DNA from: Pseudomonadota bacterium
GTDB lineage: Bacteria; Pseudomonadota; Alphaproteobacteria; Rhodobacterales; Rhodobacteraceae
Direction of reading: 5' to 3'
DNA length: 63,054 nt
NCBI GenBank assembly: GCA_963205075.1
Contig: CAUJIU010000028.1
Span: forward strand, 1 to 63,054
Within the stretch, counting starts at the first letter, position 1; every line of letters begins with the position of its first letter. Made by a program: the position numbers and the translations under genes. Under the pieces are notes generated by a model. That model was not told the origin of the DNA and ran no database searches. It worked only from the letters and a program-made list of their open reading frames with translations. Shown here one piece after another: positions 1-10,246 of this stretch.

Positions 1-207
1 CAGCATATCCGCGCCGTGGCGGGCTGGCCGCTGGGCGACGGCAAGCGGCACTCAGATGTGACCATGGAAAACCTGATCGGCGACGATCTGGACAAGGTTG
101 CAGGCTATGCCGCGACCGGCGCCGCGCTGCATCTCTATGGCAAGGCCGAGGCGCGGCCGGGGCGCAAGATGGGGCATGTGAACCGGATCACCGGCCCGGC
201 CCGCTGA
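1..207 (+). CDS. purK: N5-carboxyaminoimidazole ribonucleotide synthase, C-terminal end (partial)
   Basis: Only the last 68 codons lie in the window; the reading frame is open to base 1 and stops with TGA at 205-207. The tail carries GKRHSDVTMENLIGDD and LHLYGKAEARPGRKMGHVN, which are characteristic of the C-terminal ATP-grasp part of PurK. PurK uses ATP and bicarbonate to convert AIR to N5-CAIR in purine biosynthesis in the cytoplasm. purE would be expected just upstream, outside the window. It converges with the hydrolase gene at 213, with 5 bases between the stops and no visible terminator. Confidence 0.9.
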   Translation, partial: QHIRAVAGWPLGDGKRHSDVTMENLIGDDLDKVAGYAATGAALHLYGKAEARPGRKMGHVNRITGPAR

Positions 208-212
208 CCGCC

Positions 213-938
213 TCAGTCGGTCCCGAACAACAGCGTCCCGAGGCTCATGGAATGATCGAACCGCCCGTCACGCAGGAAAGCGGTGGTCTGGGCGATGACC
301 AGCGGGTTGTTCATCATGAATGTATGGGTGACGGGCAGCGTGATATGGTCTCGCATCCCGGCGATGCGGGTCGAGGCGACCGAGACCTTGCCGTCATCGG
401 GGCCGGAGATCAGGTCCGAATAGATCGGGTTCAGCGTCACGTCGCCGGCAATCACCCCAAGCTCGAAATCGACCGGCGGCAGCCGGTTGGGCAGGCTGAA
501 CGGCCCGGTGCCAAGCTGCAACCCCGCCGGTCCGCTCAACCATTCAAAGACCGCAACGTCCTTGAAGGTGTCCACCAGCTCTGACCCGTGGTTGGGCGGC
601 GCCAGCATGACCACGCGGCCAAGATTGGCGGGATGCGTCTTTTCCAGCCAGAGCCGCACCATGATCCCGCCCATCGAATGGGTAACGAAGTTGATCCGCC
701 GCGCGCCACATTGCGCGACCGCAGCGGGCAACGAGGCGGTCGTCAGCTCCTGGATCGGGGCGCTGGTCGAAGGGTAGCTGACATTGACGACGAAATAGCC
801 TTCATGTTCCAGCCACTCGGCCATCGGCAACAGCGAAAGCTGGCTGCGTGACAGCCCGTGCAGCAGCACCACGCACTCCTCCGCCCGGGCAGTGGCCGGC
901 AATGCAAGCAGTGTCAGGATCAGCAGAAGCCGTTTCAT
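213..938 (-). CDS. Secreted alpha/beta hydrolase (triacylglycerol lipase-like)
   Basis: 241 aa from the ATG at 938. The upstream frame stays open, but this start gives a clean signal peptide ([19 protein letters not shown], cleavage near residue 19), so I prefer it. The hydrolase fold shows an oxyanion-type LLHGLSRS near residue 27 and a nucleophile elbow THSMGG with Ser88. A His in the LPVTHTF segment near the C-terminus could complete the triad. The short length and lack of a lid suggest a PGAP1/lipase-class-2-like esterase acting in the periplasm or outside the cell. Substrate unknown. Confidence 0.75.
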   Translation of the reverse strand: MKRLLLILTLLALPATARAEECVVLLHGLSRSQLSLLPMAEWLEHEGYFVVNVSYPSTSAPIQELTTASLPAAVAQCGARRINFVTHSMGGIMVRLWLEKTHPANLGRVVMLAPPNHGSELVDTFKDVAVFEWLSGPAGLQLGTGPFSLPNRLPPVDFELGVIAGDVTLNPIYSDLISGPDDGKVSVASTRIAGMRDHITLPVTHTFMMNNPLVIAQTTAFLRDGRFDHSMSLGTLLFGTD

Positions 939-1026
939 GTCTGCCACATAGGGCCGCTGGTGCCCTGCGGCCAGCCCAACCGACATTGACCTTGCGTCGC
1001 CGCCCGCGACTTGCAACTCTTGGCCC

Positions 1027-1470
1027 ATGCGCCCGCCCCGCCTCGCCACACGCGCCATCATAGTGCACGATGACCGGCTGTTGCTGGTCAACGCGTGGAA
1101 GGGGCGCACGCATCTGTGGTGCGCGCCGGGCGGCGGGGTCGAGGCGCACCAGTCCCTGCATGACAACCTCAAGCGCGAGGTCCATGAAGAAACCGGCCTG
1201 ATGGTCGCGGTGGGGGCGCCCTGCCTGGTCAACGAGTTTCACGATCCGGGTGGCGGTTTCCACCAGGTCGACATCTATTTCCGCTGCACGCTGATTTCAG
1301 GCGACCCGCATGGTGACTGGACCGACCCCGAGGGCATCGTCAGCCACCGCCGCTGGGTGTCGCGCAGCGAGTTGAGCCAGTACCGGGTCAAGCCTGACAG
1401 CCTCGCCGCCGTCGCCTGGGCCGACCCCGACGCGCCGGGTTATGACGCGCTGGAGCCGATCCTGCGCTAG
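1027..1470 (+). CDS. Nudix hydrolase
   Basis: 147 aa. The Nudix box lies near residues 36-58 and reads [20 protein letters not shown] followed by ETGL, so the REVHEETG metal-binding helix is intact. The early Glu of the G-x5-E consensus is Gln here. Nudix enzymes hydrolyse nucleoside diphosphates linked to another group; this divergent member cannot be given a substrate from sequence. It is divergent from the lipase-like gene, with 88 bases between the starts. Confidence 0.85.
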   Translation: MRPPRLATRAIIVHDDRLLLVNAWKGRTHLWCAPGGGVEAHQSLHDNLKREVHEETGLMVAVGAPCLVNEFHDPGGGFHQVDIYFRCTLISGDPHGDWTDPEGIVSHRRWVSRSELSQYRVKPDSLAAVAWADPDAPGYDALEPILR

Positions 1471-1585
1471 GTGTCTGATCCCACGGTTTGCTGGTGCGAT
1501 CCTTTCGCAGGAATGGAAGGAAGCACTATGGGACAAGTTCGCGCCAACCAATCCGGAAATGTCCAAATCCAACCCCCAAACGAAA

Positions 1586-1610
1586 GAAGGCCCGCAAACT
1601 GCGGGCCTTC
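1586..1610 (-). terminator. Rho-independent terminator of groESL
   Basis: Perfect 11-bp stem (1586-1596 paired with 1600-1610) with a 3-base loop. On the minus strand it is followed by CTTTCGTTT, and it lies 30 bases after the groEL stop. On the plus strand a T-run follows after a few bases, so it may also end the Nudix transcript. Confidence 0.8.
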
Positions 1611-1639
1611 CTGTCTTTTTCACGCCTTGGCGCGGATGA

Positions 1640-3322
<1,683 letters not shown>

Positions 3323-3328
3323 TCAGTC

Positions 3329-3616
3329 TCAGGCGATGATGCCGAGAATGTCGCTTTCCTTCATGATCAGCAGGTCTTCACCGTCAACGGTGACTTCGGT
3401 GCCGGACCATTTGCCGAACAGAACCCGATCACCGGCCTTGACGGCCATGGCGATCAGTTCGCCCGAATCCTTGCGGGCGCCTTCACCGCAAGCGATGATC
3501 TCGCCTTCGGCAGGCTTTTCCTTGGCGCTGTCGGGAATGATCAGGCCGCCCTTGGTTTTCTCTTCGCCTACCACGCGACGGACCAGAACTCGGTCGTGAA
3601 GCGGTTTAAAAGCCAT
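3329..3616 (-). CDS. groES: Co-chaperonin GroES (10 kDa)
   Basis: 95 aa, full length, starting [15 protein letters not shown] and containing the mobile-loop region [18 protein letters not shown]. It caps GroEL as a heptamer. First gene of the operon; transcription starts within or near the CIRCE element 62-88 bases upstream. Confidence 0.98.
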   Translation of the reverse strand: MAFKPLHDRVLVRRVVGEEKTKGGLIIPDSAKEKPAEGEIIACGEGARKDSGELIAMAVKAGDRVLFGKWSGTEVTVDGEDLLIMKESDILGIIA

Positions 3617-3969
3617 CTTGTAGCTCCTCAGCTTTCATTATCTCTTTGCCCCTCACTGGGGCCCCTCAGCGGGATTGTTGGCACTCAACCTCGTCGAGTG
3701 ACAACGACAGTCAAGTAAGGCCGACACCGGGGTTAGTCAAGCGCTCGCGCGGCAAAAAAGTCACGACAGCGGGACGAATTCGCACCCCCGGTTCATGCCG
3801 CAGTTGCTCGAATCAGGGGCCCGCAGTAGCAGGCGGCACTCGCCCCTGATGGGCATCTCGATGGAGGCTGCAATGACCAAAGGATATCCCCTCGCCTGCT
3901 GATGCAGGATTGCAGCTCGCTTTGCGGCCCCGTGCGGCCGCTCCATCCGACCCAGATCAGGACACCATC
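3617..3969. other. Intergenic region upstream of groES
   Basis: 353 bases without a convincing gene. It contains the groES leader and CIRCE (3678-3704) with a TTGACT hexamer just upstream (3709-3714, minus strand). It also holds an 8-bp inverted repeat TCAGGGGC/GCCCCTGA at 3813-3820 and 3842-3849 of unknown role. Short frames here show no recognisable protein and no tRNA. Confidence 0.5.
3678..3704 (-). promoter_or_regulatory. CIRCE operator (HrcA binding site) of groESL
   Basis: The sequence is TTGGCACTC-N9-GAGTGACAA, against the consensus TTAGCACTC-N9-GAGTGCTAA: two changes in one arm-side and exact 9-base spacing. CIRCE is bound by the HrcA repressor, which is released on heat shock. It sits 62 bases upstream of the groES start, immediately downstream of a minus-strand TTGACT (3709-3714) that could be the -35 box. 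Confidence 0.9.
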
Positions 3970-4287
3970 ATGTTCCCCCCAATCCATGTGCCCGATCCCC
4001 GGATCGGCCTCGATACGCATCCCTGGCGCCACGAGTTCCGCGCGCCAAGACGCCATCAGAAGCAGGCCTTGCGCCTTGGCCCAGAGCGTCACGCCGCGCC
4101 CGAACCGCTTCGGGAGGTGGTGCCGCACCAACCGGCCGCGCCCGGCATCCTGGTGCCTTTGGCCGCGCATCCGCGCTTTGCCGCCCCCTTGGCCGCGCCG
4201 TCGCTGCAATTCTCGCTGCGCGCCATGGCCGGAATGCTGTTGCTCAGGCTGGGACGCGCGCTGCTGCGCGGCACCCATGCGCATTAG
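3970..4287 (+). CDS. Hypothetical protein, Pro/Arg-rich
   Basis: 105 aa from the ATG at 3970 (MFPPIHVPDPRIGLDTHP). I do not recognise a family. It has a His/Arg/Pro-rich N-terminal half and a hydrophobic-basic end (AMAGMLLLRLGRALLRG) that could be one amphipathic or membrane-contacting helix. Its TAG stop overlaps the TAA stop of the convergent DUF2161 gene within TTAG, a packing seen at other real gene ends here. A competing minus-strand frame (3793-4284) looks less protein-like. Could be spurious. Confidence 0.4.
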   Translation: MFPPIHVPDPRIGLDTHPWRHEFRAPRRHQKQALRLGPERHAAPEPLREVVPHQPAAPGILVPLAAHPRFAAPLAAPSLQFSLRAMAGMLLLRLGRALLRGTHAH

Positions 4288-4973
4288 TCGCCGGCTTCGG
4301 CAAGGTCCTCGCCCCAGTCGGCGATCTCACTCTGGCCGCGCGGCGTCAGGCCATAGACGCCGCGCGCCACCTTGATGAACCAGCCGTAGTGATTGTCGGC
4401 CATGATCCGCGTGGCCTGCGGCACTTCGGCCCAACCCGCCACCCTGGCGCCCCGGCTTGGTCCGTGGACGGCCAGAAACCGCGCGCAGGCGACCGCATCC
4501 TGGCGGTAGCCGGTAACCAGCCCGTGCCTCGTGGCGCCGCCGGCATTGGGGTCGCCCCTGAGCCGGTCAAACGCCCGCAAGAGCCGGGTCGCGGCCCTGG
4601 GCGACTTGCGCGCGGCATAGGGGCCGGGATCGGCCATCGCCTCGACATGGCCGTCGCGCAGCCGCACGAACAGCACGCCAAGGCCCAGCCTGCGGGCCAG
4701 CGCCACGTTCTGCGCCCCGCCCTTCCTGGGGCGCGGCACCGCCACATAGACCAGATCGCTCACCGCCAGCCGCGCCACCGCCTGATGAAACAGCGCCAGC
4801 GAGAAGCCGAGCTTCAGCTCGACGATCACCGGAGGCTCCTCGCCGCGCCGCGCCACCACATCGGCGGCGCCGACCTCGCCCTTGACCTCGTAGCCCTGCG
4901 CCGAAAGATAAGCCTTTACCGCCGGGTAGAGATCGGATTCCCGCGCGGGCTTCGTTGCCGTCATGTCACCCAT
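4284..4973 (-). CDS. DUF2161 family protein (PD-(D/E)XK nuclease-like fold)
   Basis: 229 aa from the ATG at 4973; the ATG at 4964 (MTATKPARES) is an alternative. The N-terminal half has AADVVARRG followed by VIVELKLG, which matches the D...(D/E)xK pattern of PD-(D/E)XK phosphodiesterases. The C-terminal part ends in a winged-helix-like segment (YGWFIKVARGVYGLTPRG). The family is annotated as a putative phosphodiesterase, and its biological role is not known to me. Divergent from ppaC. Confidence 0.75.
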   Translation of the reverse strand: MGDMTATKPARESDLYPAVKAYLSAQGYEVKGEVGAADVVARRGEEPPVIVELKLGFSLALFHQAVARLAVSDLVYVAVPRPRKGGAQNVALARRLGLGVLFVRLRDGHVEAMADPGPYAARKSPRAATRLLRAFDRLRGDPNAGGATRHGLVTGYRQDAVACARFLAVHGPSRGARVAGWAEVPQATRIMADNHYGWFIKVARGVYGLTPRGQSEIADWGEDLAEAGD

Positions 4974-5065
4974 TCCGTAGCCGGGACCATCTGCCGCGTG
5001 ACACTGTCTGCCGCCACCCCTATAAGGCGCCCGATTCAATCCCAGTCTTCCAAGGTTTCATCCCC

Positions 5066-5983
5066 ATGACCACCCTCGTTTTCGGCCACAAATCCCCTGA
5101 CACCGACTCGACCGGGTCGCCGCTGATCTGGGCCTGGTATCTCGACCATATGGGGGTCAAGGCCGAGGCCCGGCTGCTGGGCACGCCCAACACCGAGGCC
5201 CTGTTCGTGGCCAGGCGCTGGGGCTTCGAGCTGCCGCCGGTCATTGCGGATGTCGAGGATGGCCAGAAGGTGGTGATCGTTGACACCAACAACCCCGCCG
5301 AGCTGCCCGCCAACATCAACAACGCCGATATCACCGCGATCATCGACCATCACAAGCTGGTCGGCGGGCTGGAGACCAAGGGCCCGATCGAGATCACCAT
5401 CCGCCCGCTGGCCTGCACCGCGACGCTGATGTTCCAGATGATGGGCGGCCATGCCGGCCATGCGCCGGACCCGATCAAGGGCCTGATACTGTCCTGCATC
5501 CTGTCCGATACGCTGGAGTTCCGCTCGCCCACCACCACCGATGTCGACCGGCAGGTGGCCGAACGCCTCGCCGCCGATCTGGGCATCGACATCCCCGGCT
5601 ATGCCGCCGAGATGTTCGCCGCCAAGTCCGATGTCTCGGCCTTTTCGGATGCCGAGCTGCTGCGGATGGACAGCAAGGAATACACCGTCGGCGGCAAGGA
5701 GTTCCGCGTCTCGGTGCTTGAAACCACCTCGCCCCGGATCGTGCTGGACCGCAAGGACAGCCTGATGGCCGCGATGGTTGATGTCGCCAAAGAAGACGGC
5801 GCCGATCAGGTGCTGCTGTTCGTGGTCGACATTCTCAAGGAAGAAGCAACGCTGCTGGTGCCCAACGACCTGGTCAGGACCGTTGCGGAAAAGAGCTTTG
5901 GCGCCAAGGTCACCGGCGATACGGTGGTGCTGCCGGGCATCATGAGCCGCAAGAAGCAGATCATTCCCAACCTCAAGGTCTGA
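5066..5983 (+). CDS. ppaC: Manganese-dependent inorganic pyrophosphatase (family II)
   Basis: 305 aa from the ATG at 5066 (MTTLVFGHKSPDTDS). The DHH-family metal-binding motifs are visible: GHKSPDTDS near residue 8, VDTNN near 72, and IIDHHK near 93. The C-terminal DHHA2 domain ends with the substrate-binding SRKKQ. It hydrolyses PPi to two phosphates in the cytoplasm, pulling biosynthetic reactions forward. A strong terminator follows at 6002. Several Rhodobacteraceae use this type rather than the soluble family I enzyme. Confidence 0.95.
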   Translation: MTTLVFGHKSPDTDSTGSPLIWAWYLDHMGVKAEARLLGTPNTEALFVARRWGFELPPVIADVEDGQKVVIVDTNNPAELPANINNADITAIIDHHKLVGGLETKGPIEITIRPLACTATLMFQMMGGHAGHAPDPIKGLILSCILSDTLEFRSPTTTDVDRQVAERLAADLGIDIPGYAAEMFAAKSDVSAFSDAELLRMDSKEYTVGGKEFRVSVLETTSPRIVLDRKDSLMAAMVDVAKEDGADQVLLFVVDILKEEATLLVPNDLVRTVAEKSFGAKVTGDTVVLPGIMSRKKQIIPNLKV

Positions 5984-6001
5984 CCCCCGACCCGACCTGT
6001 C

Positions 6002-6030
6002 AAAGGGGCGCCGGTGGCGCCCCTTTTCGT
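6002..6030 (+). terminator. Rho-independent terminator after ppaC, probably bidirectional
   Basis: An 11-bp GC-rich stem (6002-6012 with 6016-6026) and a GGT loop are followed on the plus strand by a short T-rich tract. It lies in the 54-base gap between the convergent ppaC and aminopeptidase genes, so it can serve both. Confidence 0.75.
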
Positions 6031-6037
6031 TTGCCGC

Positions 6038-7282
6038 TCAGGCCCATTCGCCCTTGCGGAACACCGGCACCACGGTGCCATCGGCCCTGATCCCGTCGAT
6101 ATCGGTTTCGCCCGAACCGATCATCCAGTCCACATGGATCAGCGAGCTGTTGCCGCCCGAGGCGGCAATCGCGGCGTTGTCGGCGGCCACCTCGTCGGTA
6201 AAGCATTCCGAATAGCACTGGCCCAGCGCGATGTGGCAGGCGGCGTTTTCGTCAAACAAGGTGTTGAAGAACAACAGCCCGGAATGGGAAATCGGCGAGG
6301 AATGCGGCACCAATGCCACCTCGCCCAGCCGCCGCGCGCCCTCGTCGGTGTCGAGCAGCTTTTGCAGCACTTCCTCGCCCGAACTGGCGCGCGCCTCGAC
6401 GATGCGCCCCGCCTCGAACCGCACCTCGATGTTCTCGATCAGCGTTCCCTGATGCACCAGCGGCTTGGAAGCGCGCGCCGTGCCGTCGACCCGTTGCGCA
6501 TGCGGCGTGGTAAAGACTTCTTCGGTGGGGATATTGGCAAGGCAGGTGATGCCGGTCTTGGTCACGCCGGTGCCGCCCTTCCACGAATGGTTGTCGGCCA
6601 GCCCGACCTTGAGGTCGGTGCCCGGCGCGCGGAAATGCAAGGCGCTGAACCGCTGGTCGTCCAGCCATTTCATCCGCTTTTGCAGCCGCGCGTCATGGGC
6701 GCTCCATTCTGCCACCGGATCGTTGTTGTTGAGCCGCGAGGCCGCGAAGATCGCCTCGGCCAGCTTGCCGACGGCCTCGTCCTCGGGGATTCCGGCAAAG
6801 ACCTGACGCGCCCAGGCGCGGCCGGGATAGGAGGCGACGCACCAGTTGGTCTCGAATCCGGTGATCTTTTCCATCGCCGGTCGGGACGCGATCGAGGTCG
6901 CCTTGTTGGCGCGGGCGACCTTCGCCGGGTCCTGCCCCTTGAGCAGCATCGGGTTGTCCGCCGAGATTGCCAGCCGCGCCGCGCCCTCGTCATAGGCCTC
7001 GGCCATGCCGCGGAACAACCAGCCTGCGGCGGCGTCAAAGGACGCGTCCTGTCCGTGCCGGTAGCGGGCAAGCGTGACCTCTTCGTCGCTCAGCAGCGGC
7101 GTCACCACCCCGGCGCCGGCCCGATAGGCGGCGGCGGCCACCCGGCGCACCAGCGGCAGCGCCTCGACCGGTGCGCTGATCAGCAGGTTTTGCCCCGGCT
7201 GCAGGTTGAGCCCGACCCGCACGATCACCTCGGCAAGCTGGTCGAGTTTGGTCAGGTCGAATGGCAGGTCGGCATCGGTCAT
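6038..7282 (-). CDS. Aminopeptidase, M29 family (AmpS-like)
   Basis: 414 aa, the usual length of M29 metallo-aminopeptidases. Typical segments are NIPTEEVFTTP (near 265), ALVPHSSPIS, LFFNTLFDENAACHIALG and the C-terminal IHVDWMIGS, which supply the Glu/His/Tyr/Asp metal ligands. It removes N-terminal residues from peptides using two divalent metals, presumably in the cytosol since no signal peptide is present. A single gene, divergent from the HAD hydrolase. Confidence 0.92.
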   Translation of the reverse strand: MTDADLPFDLTKLDQLAEVIVRVGLNLQPGQNLLISAPVEALPLVRRVAAAAYRAGAGVVTPLLSDEEVTLARYRHGQDASFDAAAGWLFRGMAEAYDEGAARLAISADNPMLLKGQDPAKVARANKATSIASRPAMEKITGFETNWCVASYPGRAWARQVFAGIPEDEAVGKLAEAIFAASRLNNNDPVAEWSAHDARLQKRMKWLDDQRFSALHFRAPGTDLKVGLADNHSWKGGTGVTKTGITCLANIPTEEVFTTPHAQRVDGTARASKPLVHQGTLIENIEVRFEAGRIVEARASSGEEVLQKLLDTDEGARRLGEVALVPHSSPISHSGLLFFNTLFDENAACHIALGQCYSECFTDEVAADNAAIAASGGNSSLIHVDWMIGSGETDIDGIRADGTVVPVFRKGEWA

Positions 7283-7415
7283 GTCATGGGCTCCTTTTCA
7301 GCGGTCGCGCGATCCTAGCGATCATCGCGGCGGCGTCCAGACCTGCCCCGCCCCCCTCGCGCCTGACCCGTGGTCATGCTAGGGGCAGACAAAACAGCGC
7401 AAAGGAACCGCCCCC

Positions 7416-8288
7416 GTGACCCGCATCATCGCCAGTTTTGCCGAGATCAGCGCCAATTACGACGCGGCCTTCGTCGATCTTTGGGGCTGCATGCATAACG
7501 GCCTGCGCGCCTATCCCGCCGCCGTTGCCGCCATGCAGGCCTTTCGCGCGCAGGGCGGCACGGTGATCCTGGTCACCAACGCCCCGCGTCCGCGCGGCCC
7601 GGTCGAGGCGCAGATCGGGCGGCTGGGCATTCCCGCCGATGCCTGGGACGCCATTGCCACCTCGGGCGACAGCGCCCGCGCGGCCATGTATCGGGGCGCG
7701 GTGGGGCAAAAGGTCTGGTTCATCGGCGAGGACCATGACCAGAGCTTTTTCACCCCGCTCAAGCTGATCGACCAGCCGCTCGACATCACCCGCGTCGATC
7801 TGGACGAGGCCGAGGGCATCGTCTGCTGCGGCCCCTTTGACCCGCATGCCGATCCGGCCGTCTATCGCCCGCAATTCCTGCTGGCCAAGCACAAGGGCCT
7901 GAAACTTCTCTGCGCCAATCCCGATATCGTCGTCGACCGGGGCGAGTCGCGCGAATGGTGCGCCGGCGCGCTGGCGGCGCTCTATACCGAGATGGGCGGC
8001 GAGAGCCTCTATTTCGGCAAGCCGCATCCGCCGATCTATGACCTGGCCCGCCGCCGGCTGCAGGCGCTGGGCCGCGCGCCCTCTGATCCGCGGATCATCG
8101 CCATCGGCGATGGCATCCGCACCGACATTCTCGGCGCCCAGGGCGAGGATATCGACAGCCTGTTCATCACCGGCGGGCTGGCGGCGGACGAGACCCGCAC
8201 CATCGACCAGCCCGAACAGGCCGCGCTTGACGCCTATCTGGCGCAAGAGATGGTGACACCGGATTTTGCCATCGGATTTCTGCGCTAG
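7416..8288 (+). CDS. HAD superfamily hydrolase, subfamily IIA (TIGR01459-like)
   Basis: 290 aa from the GTG at 7416, with AAAGGA 9 bases upstream. Motif I is AFVDLWGCMHNG, in which the second Asp of DxD is replaced by Gly (VDLWG), as is normal in this subfamily. ILVTNAPRP is motif II, and FGKPHPPIYDLA with IAIGDGIRTDILGA form motifs III/IV. NagD/PLP-phosphatase-like fold with a C2 cap; substrate unknown. Divergent from the aminopeptidase gene. Confidence 0.88.
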   Translation: MTRIIASFAEISANYDAAFVDLWGCMHNGLRAYPAAVAAMQAFRAQGGTVILVTNAPRPRGPVEAQIGRLGIPADAWDAIATSGDSARAAMYRGAVGQKVWFIGEDHDQSFFTPLKLIDQPLDITRVDLDEAEGIVCCGPFDPHADPAVYRPQFLLAKHKGLKLLCANPDIVVDRGESREWCAGALAALYTEMGGESLYFGKPHPPIYDLARRRLQALGRAPSDPRIIAIGDGIRTDILGAQGEDIDSLFITGGLAADETRTIDQPEQAALDAYLAQEMVTPDFAIGFLR

Positions 8289-8370
8289 CACCCGAATTTC
8301 TGCGCTTGCAAAGTAATTAAATTTCGCGTAGTGACGGCTGCGAGTGGTTTTATTGCCGTGCGAGTCGCAA

Positions 8371-8814
8371 ATGCTGGATAATCTGCCTCGGGGAACGATC
8401 TGCATCGAAGATATCGAGATCGGCATGATCCGGTATCTGACCAAGCAGATCACCGACCGGGATATCGAGCTGTTCGCCGAGGTCTCGACCGACCGCAATC
8501 CGGTGCATCTGGATGACAGCTACGCCCGCGACACCATCTTCGAAGGTCGGATCGCCCATGGCATGCTGACGGCCGGTCTGGTCTCGGCGGTGATCGGCGA
8601 GCAGTTGCCGGGGCATGGCACCGTCTACCTTGGCCAGTCGCTGCGCTTCATGGCCCCGGTGCGGCCCGGTGACGTGGTCCGCGCCGAGGTCGAGGTGACC
8701 GCCATCGACCACGCCCGCCGCCGGGTGACGATGGACACGCGCTGCCTTGTCGATGGCAGGAAGGTGCTGACCGGCGAGGCGATGGTGCTGGCCCCGAGCC
8801 GCAAGTTCGACTGA
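8371..8814 (+). CDS. MaoC family (R)-specific enoyl-CoA hydratase
   Basis: 147 aa from the ATG at 8371; an upstream GTG at 8344 adds nine unconvincing residues. It has the hydratase-2 active-site signature: DRNPVHLDDSYA followed by FEGRIAHGMLTAGL, with the catalytic Asp and His. These hot-dog-fold enzymes hydrate trans-2-enoyl-CoA to (R)-3-hydroxyacyl-CoA, for example linking beta-oxidation to polyhydroxyalkanoate synthesis (PhaJ-like). No pha genes are nearby. The 82-base AT-richer gap before it may carry its promoter. Confidence 0.85.
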   Translation: MLDNLPRGTICIEDIEIGMIRYLTKQITDRDIELFAEVSTDRNPVHLDDSYARDTIFEGRIAHGMLTAGLVSAVIGEQLPGHGTVYLGQSLRFMAPVRPGDVVRAEVEVTAIDHARRRVTMDTRCLVDGRKVLTGEAMVLAPSRKFD

Positions 8815-8850
8815 TCTTGCACCCCGTTCCGGGGCAGTCTACCTAAGACC

Positions 8851-9789
8851 ATGCGCATCATCCGCGACCCCCGTTTCGTTGCTCCCGAGGATCGGGGCGC
8901 CGCTGCCGCGATCGGCAATTTCGATGGCGTGCATCTGGGTCATCAGGCGGTCATCGACCTGACGCGCGCCACCGCCGCGCGGCTTTCGGTGCCGCTTGGG
9001 GTCATGACCTTCGAACCGCATCCGCGTCAGTTCTTCGCGCCCGACGCACCGCCCTTCCGGCTGATGAATGCGGTCACACGCGCGCATCGGCTGCAGAAGC
9101 TGGGCGTCGAAAAGCTGTATGAATTGCCATTCAACAACGCACTGGCCGCCCTGACCCCGCAAGACTTCGCCAGACTTGTGATTTCCGAACAACTGGCGCT
9201 GGCGCATGTGGTGGTCGGGGCCGACTTCCAGTTCGGCAAGGGCCGCGCCGGCTCGGCGGCAGATCTGGCAAAGTTCGGAGACGAGATGGGTTTTGGCGTC
9301 ACCATCGCGCCCATGGTCGAGGTGGGCAATGGCGAGGTTTCGTCAACCGCGATCCGCCAGGCGCTGGGCGATGGACGCCCGCGCGACGCCGCCGCGATGC
9401 TCGGCCATTGGCACCGGGTCGACGGGCCGGTCATCAGGGGCGACCAGCGCGGGCGCGACCTTGGTTTTCCGACCGCCAACCTGTCGATCGACAACCTGCA
9501 CCCGCCGCGCTTCGGGGTCTATGCCGTCAAGGTCGACGTGCTCGATGGCCCCTATGCCGGCAGCTATGACGGTGCGGCATCCGTGGGGGTGCGCCCCACC
9601 TTCGGCATCAACACCGCCAATTGCGAAACTTTCCTGTTTGATTTCAAGGGCGACCTCTATGGCGCCAACATCTCGGTGGCGCTGGTCGATTATCTGCGCC
9701 CCGAGGAAAAGTTCGACTCGCTCGATGCGCTGATCGTGCAGATGCGCGCCGATTGCGATCAGGCGCGGCAGGTTCTGGCCGATGTCTGA
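8851..9789 (+). CDS. ribF: Bifunctional riboflavin kinase / FAD synthetase
   Basis: 312 aa. The N-terminal nucleotidyltransferase domain shows AIGNFDGVHLGHQAVI (near residue 21) and EVSSTAIRQAL (near 165). The C-terminal flavokinase domain begins at VIRGDQRGRDLGFPTANL (near 195). It phosphorylates riboflavin to FMN and adenylates it to FAD. Its last 8 bases overlap the start of the ycgN-like gene (ATGTCTGA), indicating translational coupling. Confidence 0.96.
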   Translation: MRIIRDPRFVAPEDRGAAAAIGNFDGVHLGHQAVIDLTRATAARLSVPLGVMTFEPHPRQFFAPDAPPFRLMNAVTRAHRLQKLGVEKLYELPFNNALAALTPQDFARLVISEQLALAHVVVGADFQFGKGRAGSAADLAKFGDEMGFGVTIAPMVEVGNGEVSSTAIRQALGDGRPRDAAAMLGHWHRVDGPVIRGDQRGRDLGFPTANLSIDNLHPPRFGVYAVKVDVLDGPYAGSYDGAASVGVRPTFGINTANCETFLFDFKGDLYGANISVALVDYLRPEEKFDSLDALIVQMRADCDQARQVLADV

Positions 9790-10246
9790 CGCGACCCCGC
9801 CGCTGCGCGACCGCTTCTGGGAGCGGCTGCCGCTCGAGCAACTGACCCGGCCCGAATGGGAGGCGCTCTGCGACGGCTGCGGCAAATGCTGCCTCAACAA
9901 GCTGGAAGACGAGGAGACCGGGCAGGTCGAATTGACCTGCATCGCCTGCCGGTTGCTCGACGACGAAACCTGCCGGTGCAGCCAGTATCCGATCCGCCAC
10001 CAGTTCGTGCCCGAATGTATCGTGCTGACCCCGAAAACCTTGCGCGACAACCTCTACTGGCTGCCGCAAACCTGCGCCTACCGGCTGTTGCACGAGCGCC
10101 GCAAACTCTACCCCTGGCATCCGCTGATCTCGGGCGATCCGGACAGCGTCCATGCCGCTGGCGTCAGCATGAGGGGCCGCACCCTGTCGGAATACGACGT
10201 GGCCGACGAAGACTGGGAAGATCACATCATCGAGGAGCCGACCTGA
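9782..10246 (+). CDS. UPF0260 / YcgN-type cysteine cluster protein
   Basis: 154 aa. It has the cysteine cluster CDGCGKCCLNKLED (near residue 30), further Cys at TCIACRLL and ETCRC, and the family hallmark YPWHPLISG with GVSMRGRTLSE. The arrangement suggests metal (Zn or Fe-S) binding, as in the UPF0153/UPF0260 families; the function is not established. It overlaps ribF by 8 bases, and its stop overlaps the ltaE start (TGATG), so the three genes are probably one operon. Confidence 0.9.
   Translation: MSDATPPLRDRFWERLPLEQLTRPEWEALCDGCGKCCLNKLEDEETGQVELTCIACRLLDDETCRCSQYPIRHQFVPECIVLTPKTLRDNLYWLPQTCAYRLLHERRKLYPWHPLISGDPDSVHAAGVSMRGRTLSEYDVADEDWEDHIIEEPT

Noticed and set aside
3793..4284. 163-codon minus-strand frame competing with the plus-strand hypothetical gene
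   Set aside because: Gln/Gly/Arg-rich with no motifs; ends at the same place as the DUF2161 start of the opposite arrangement and looks less protein-like.
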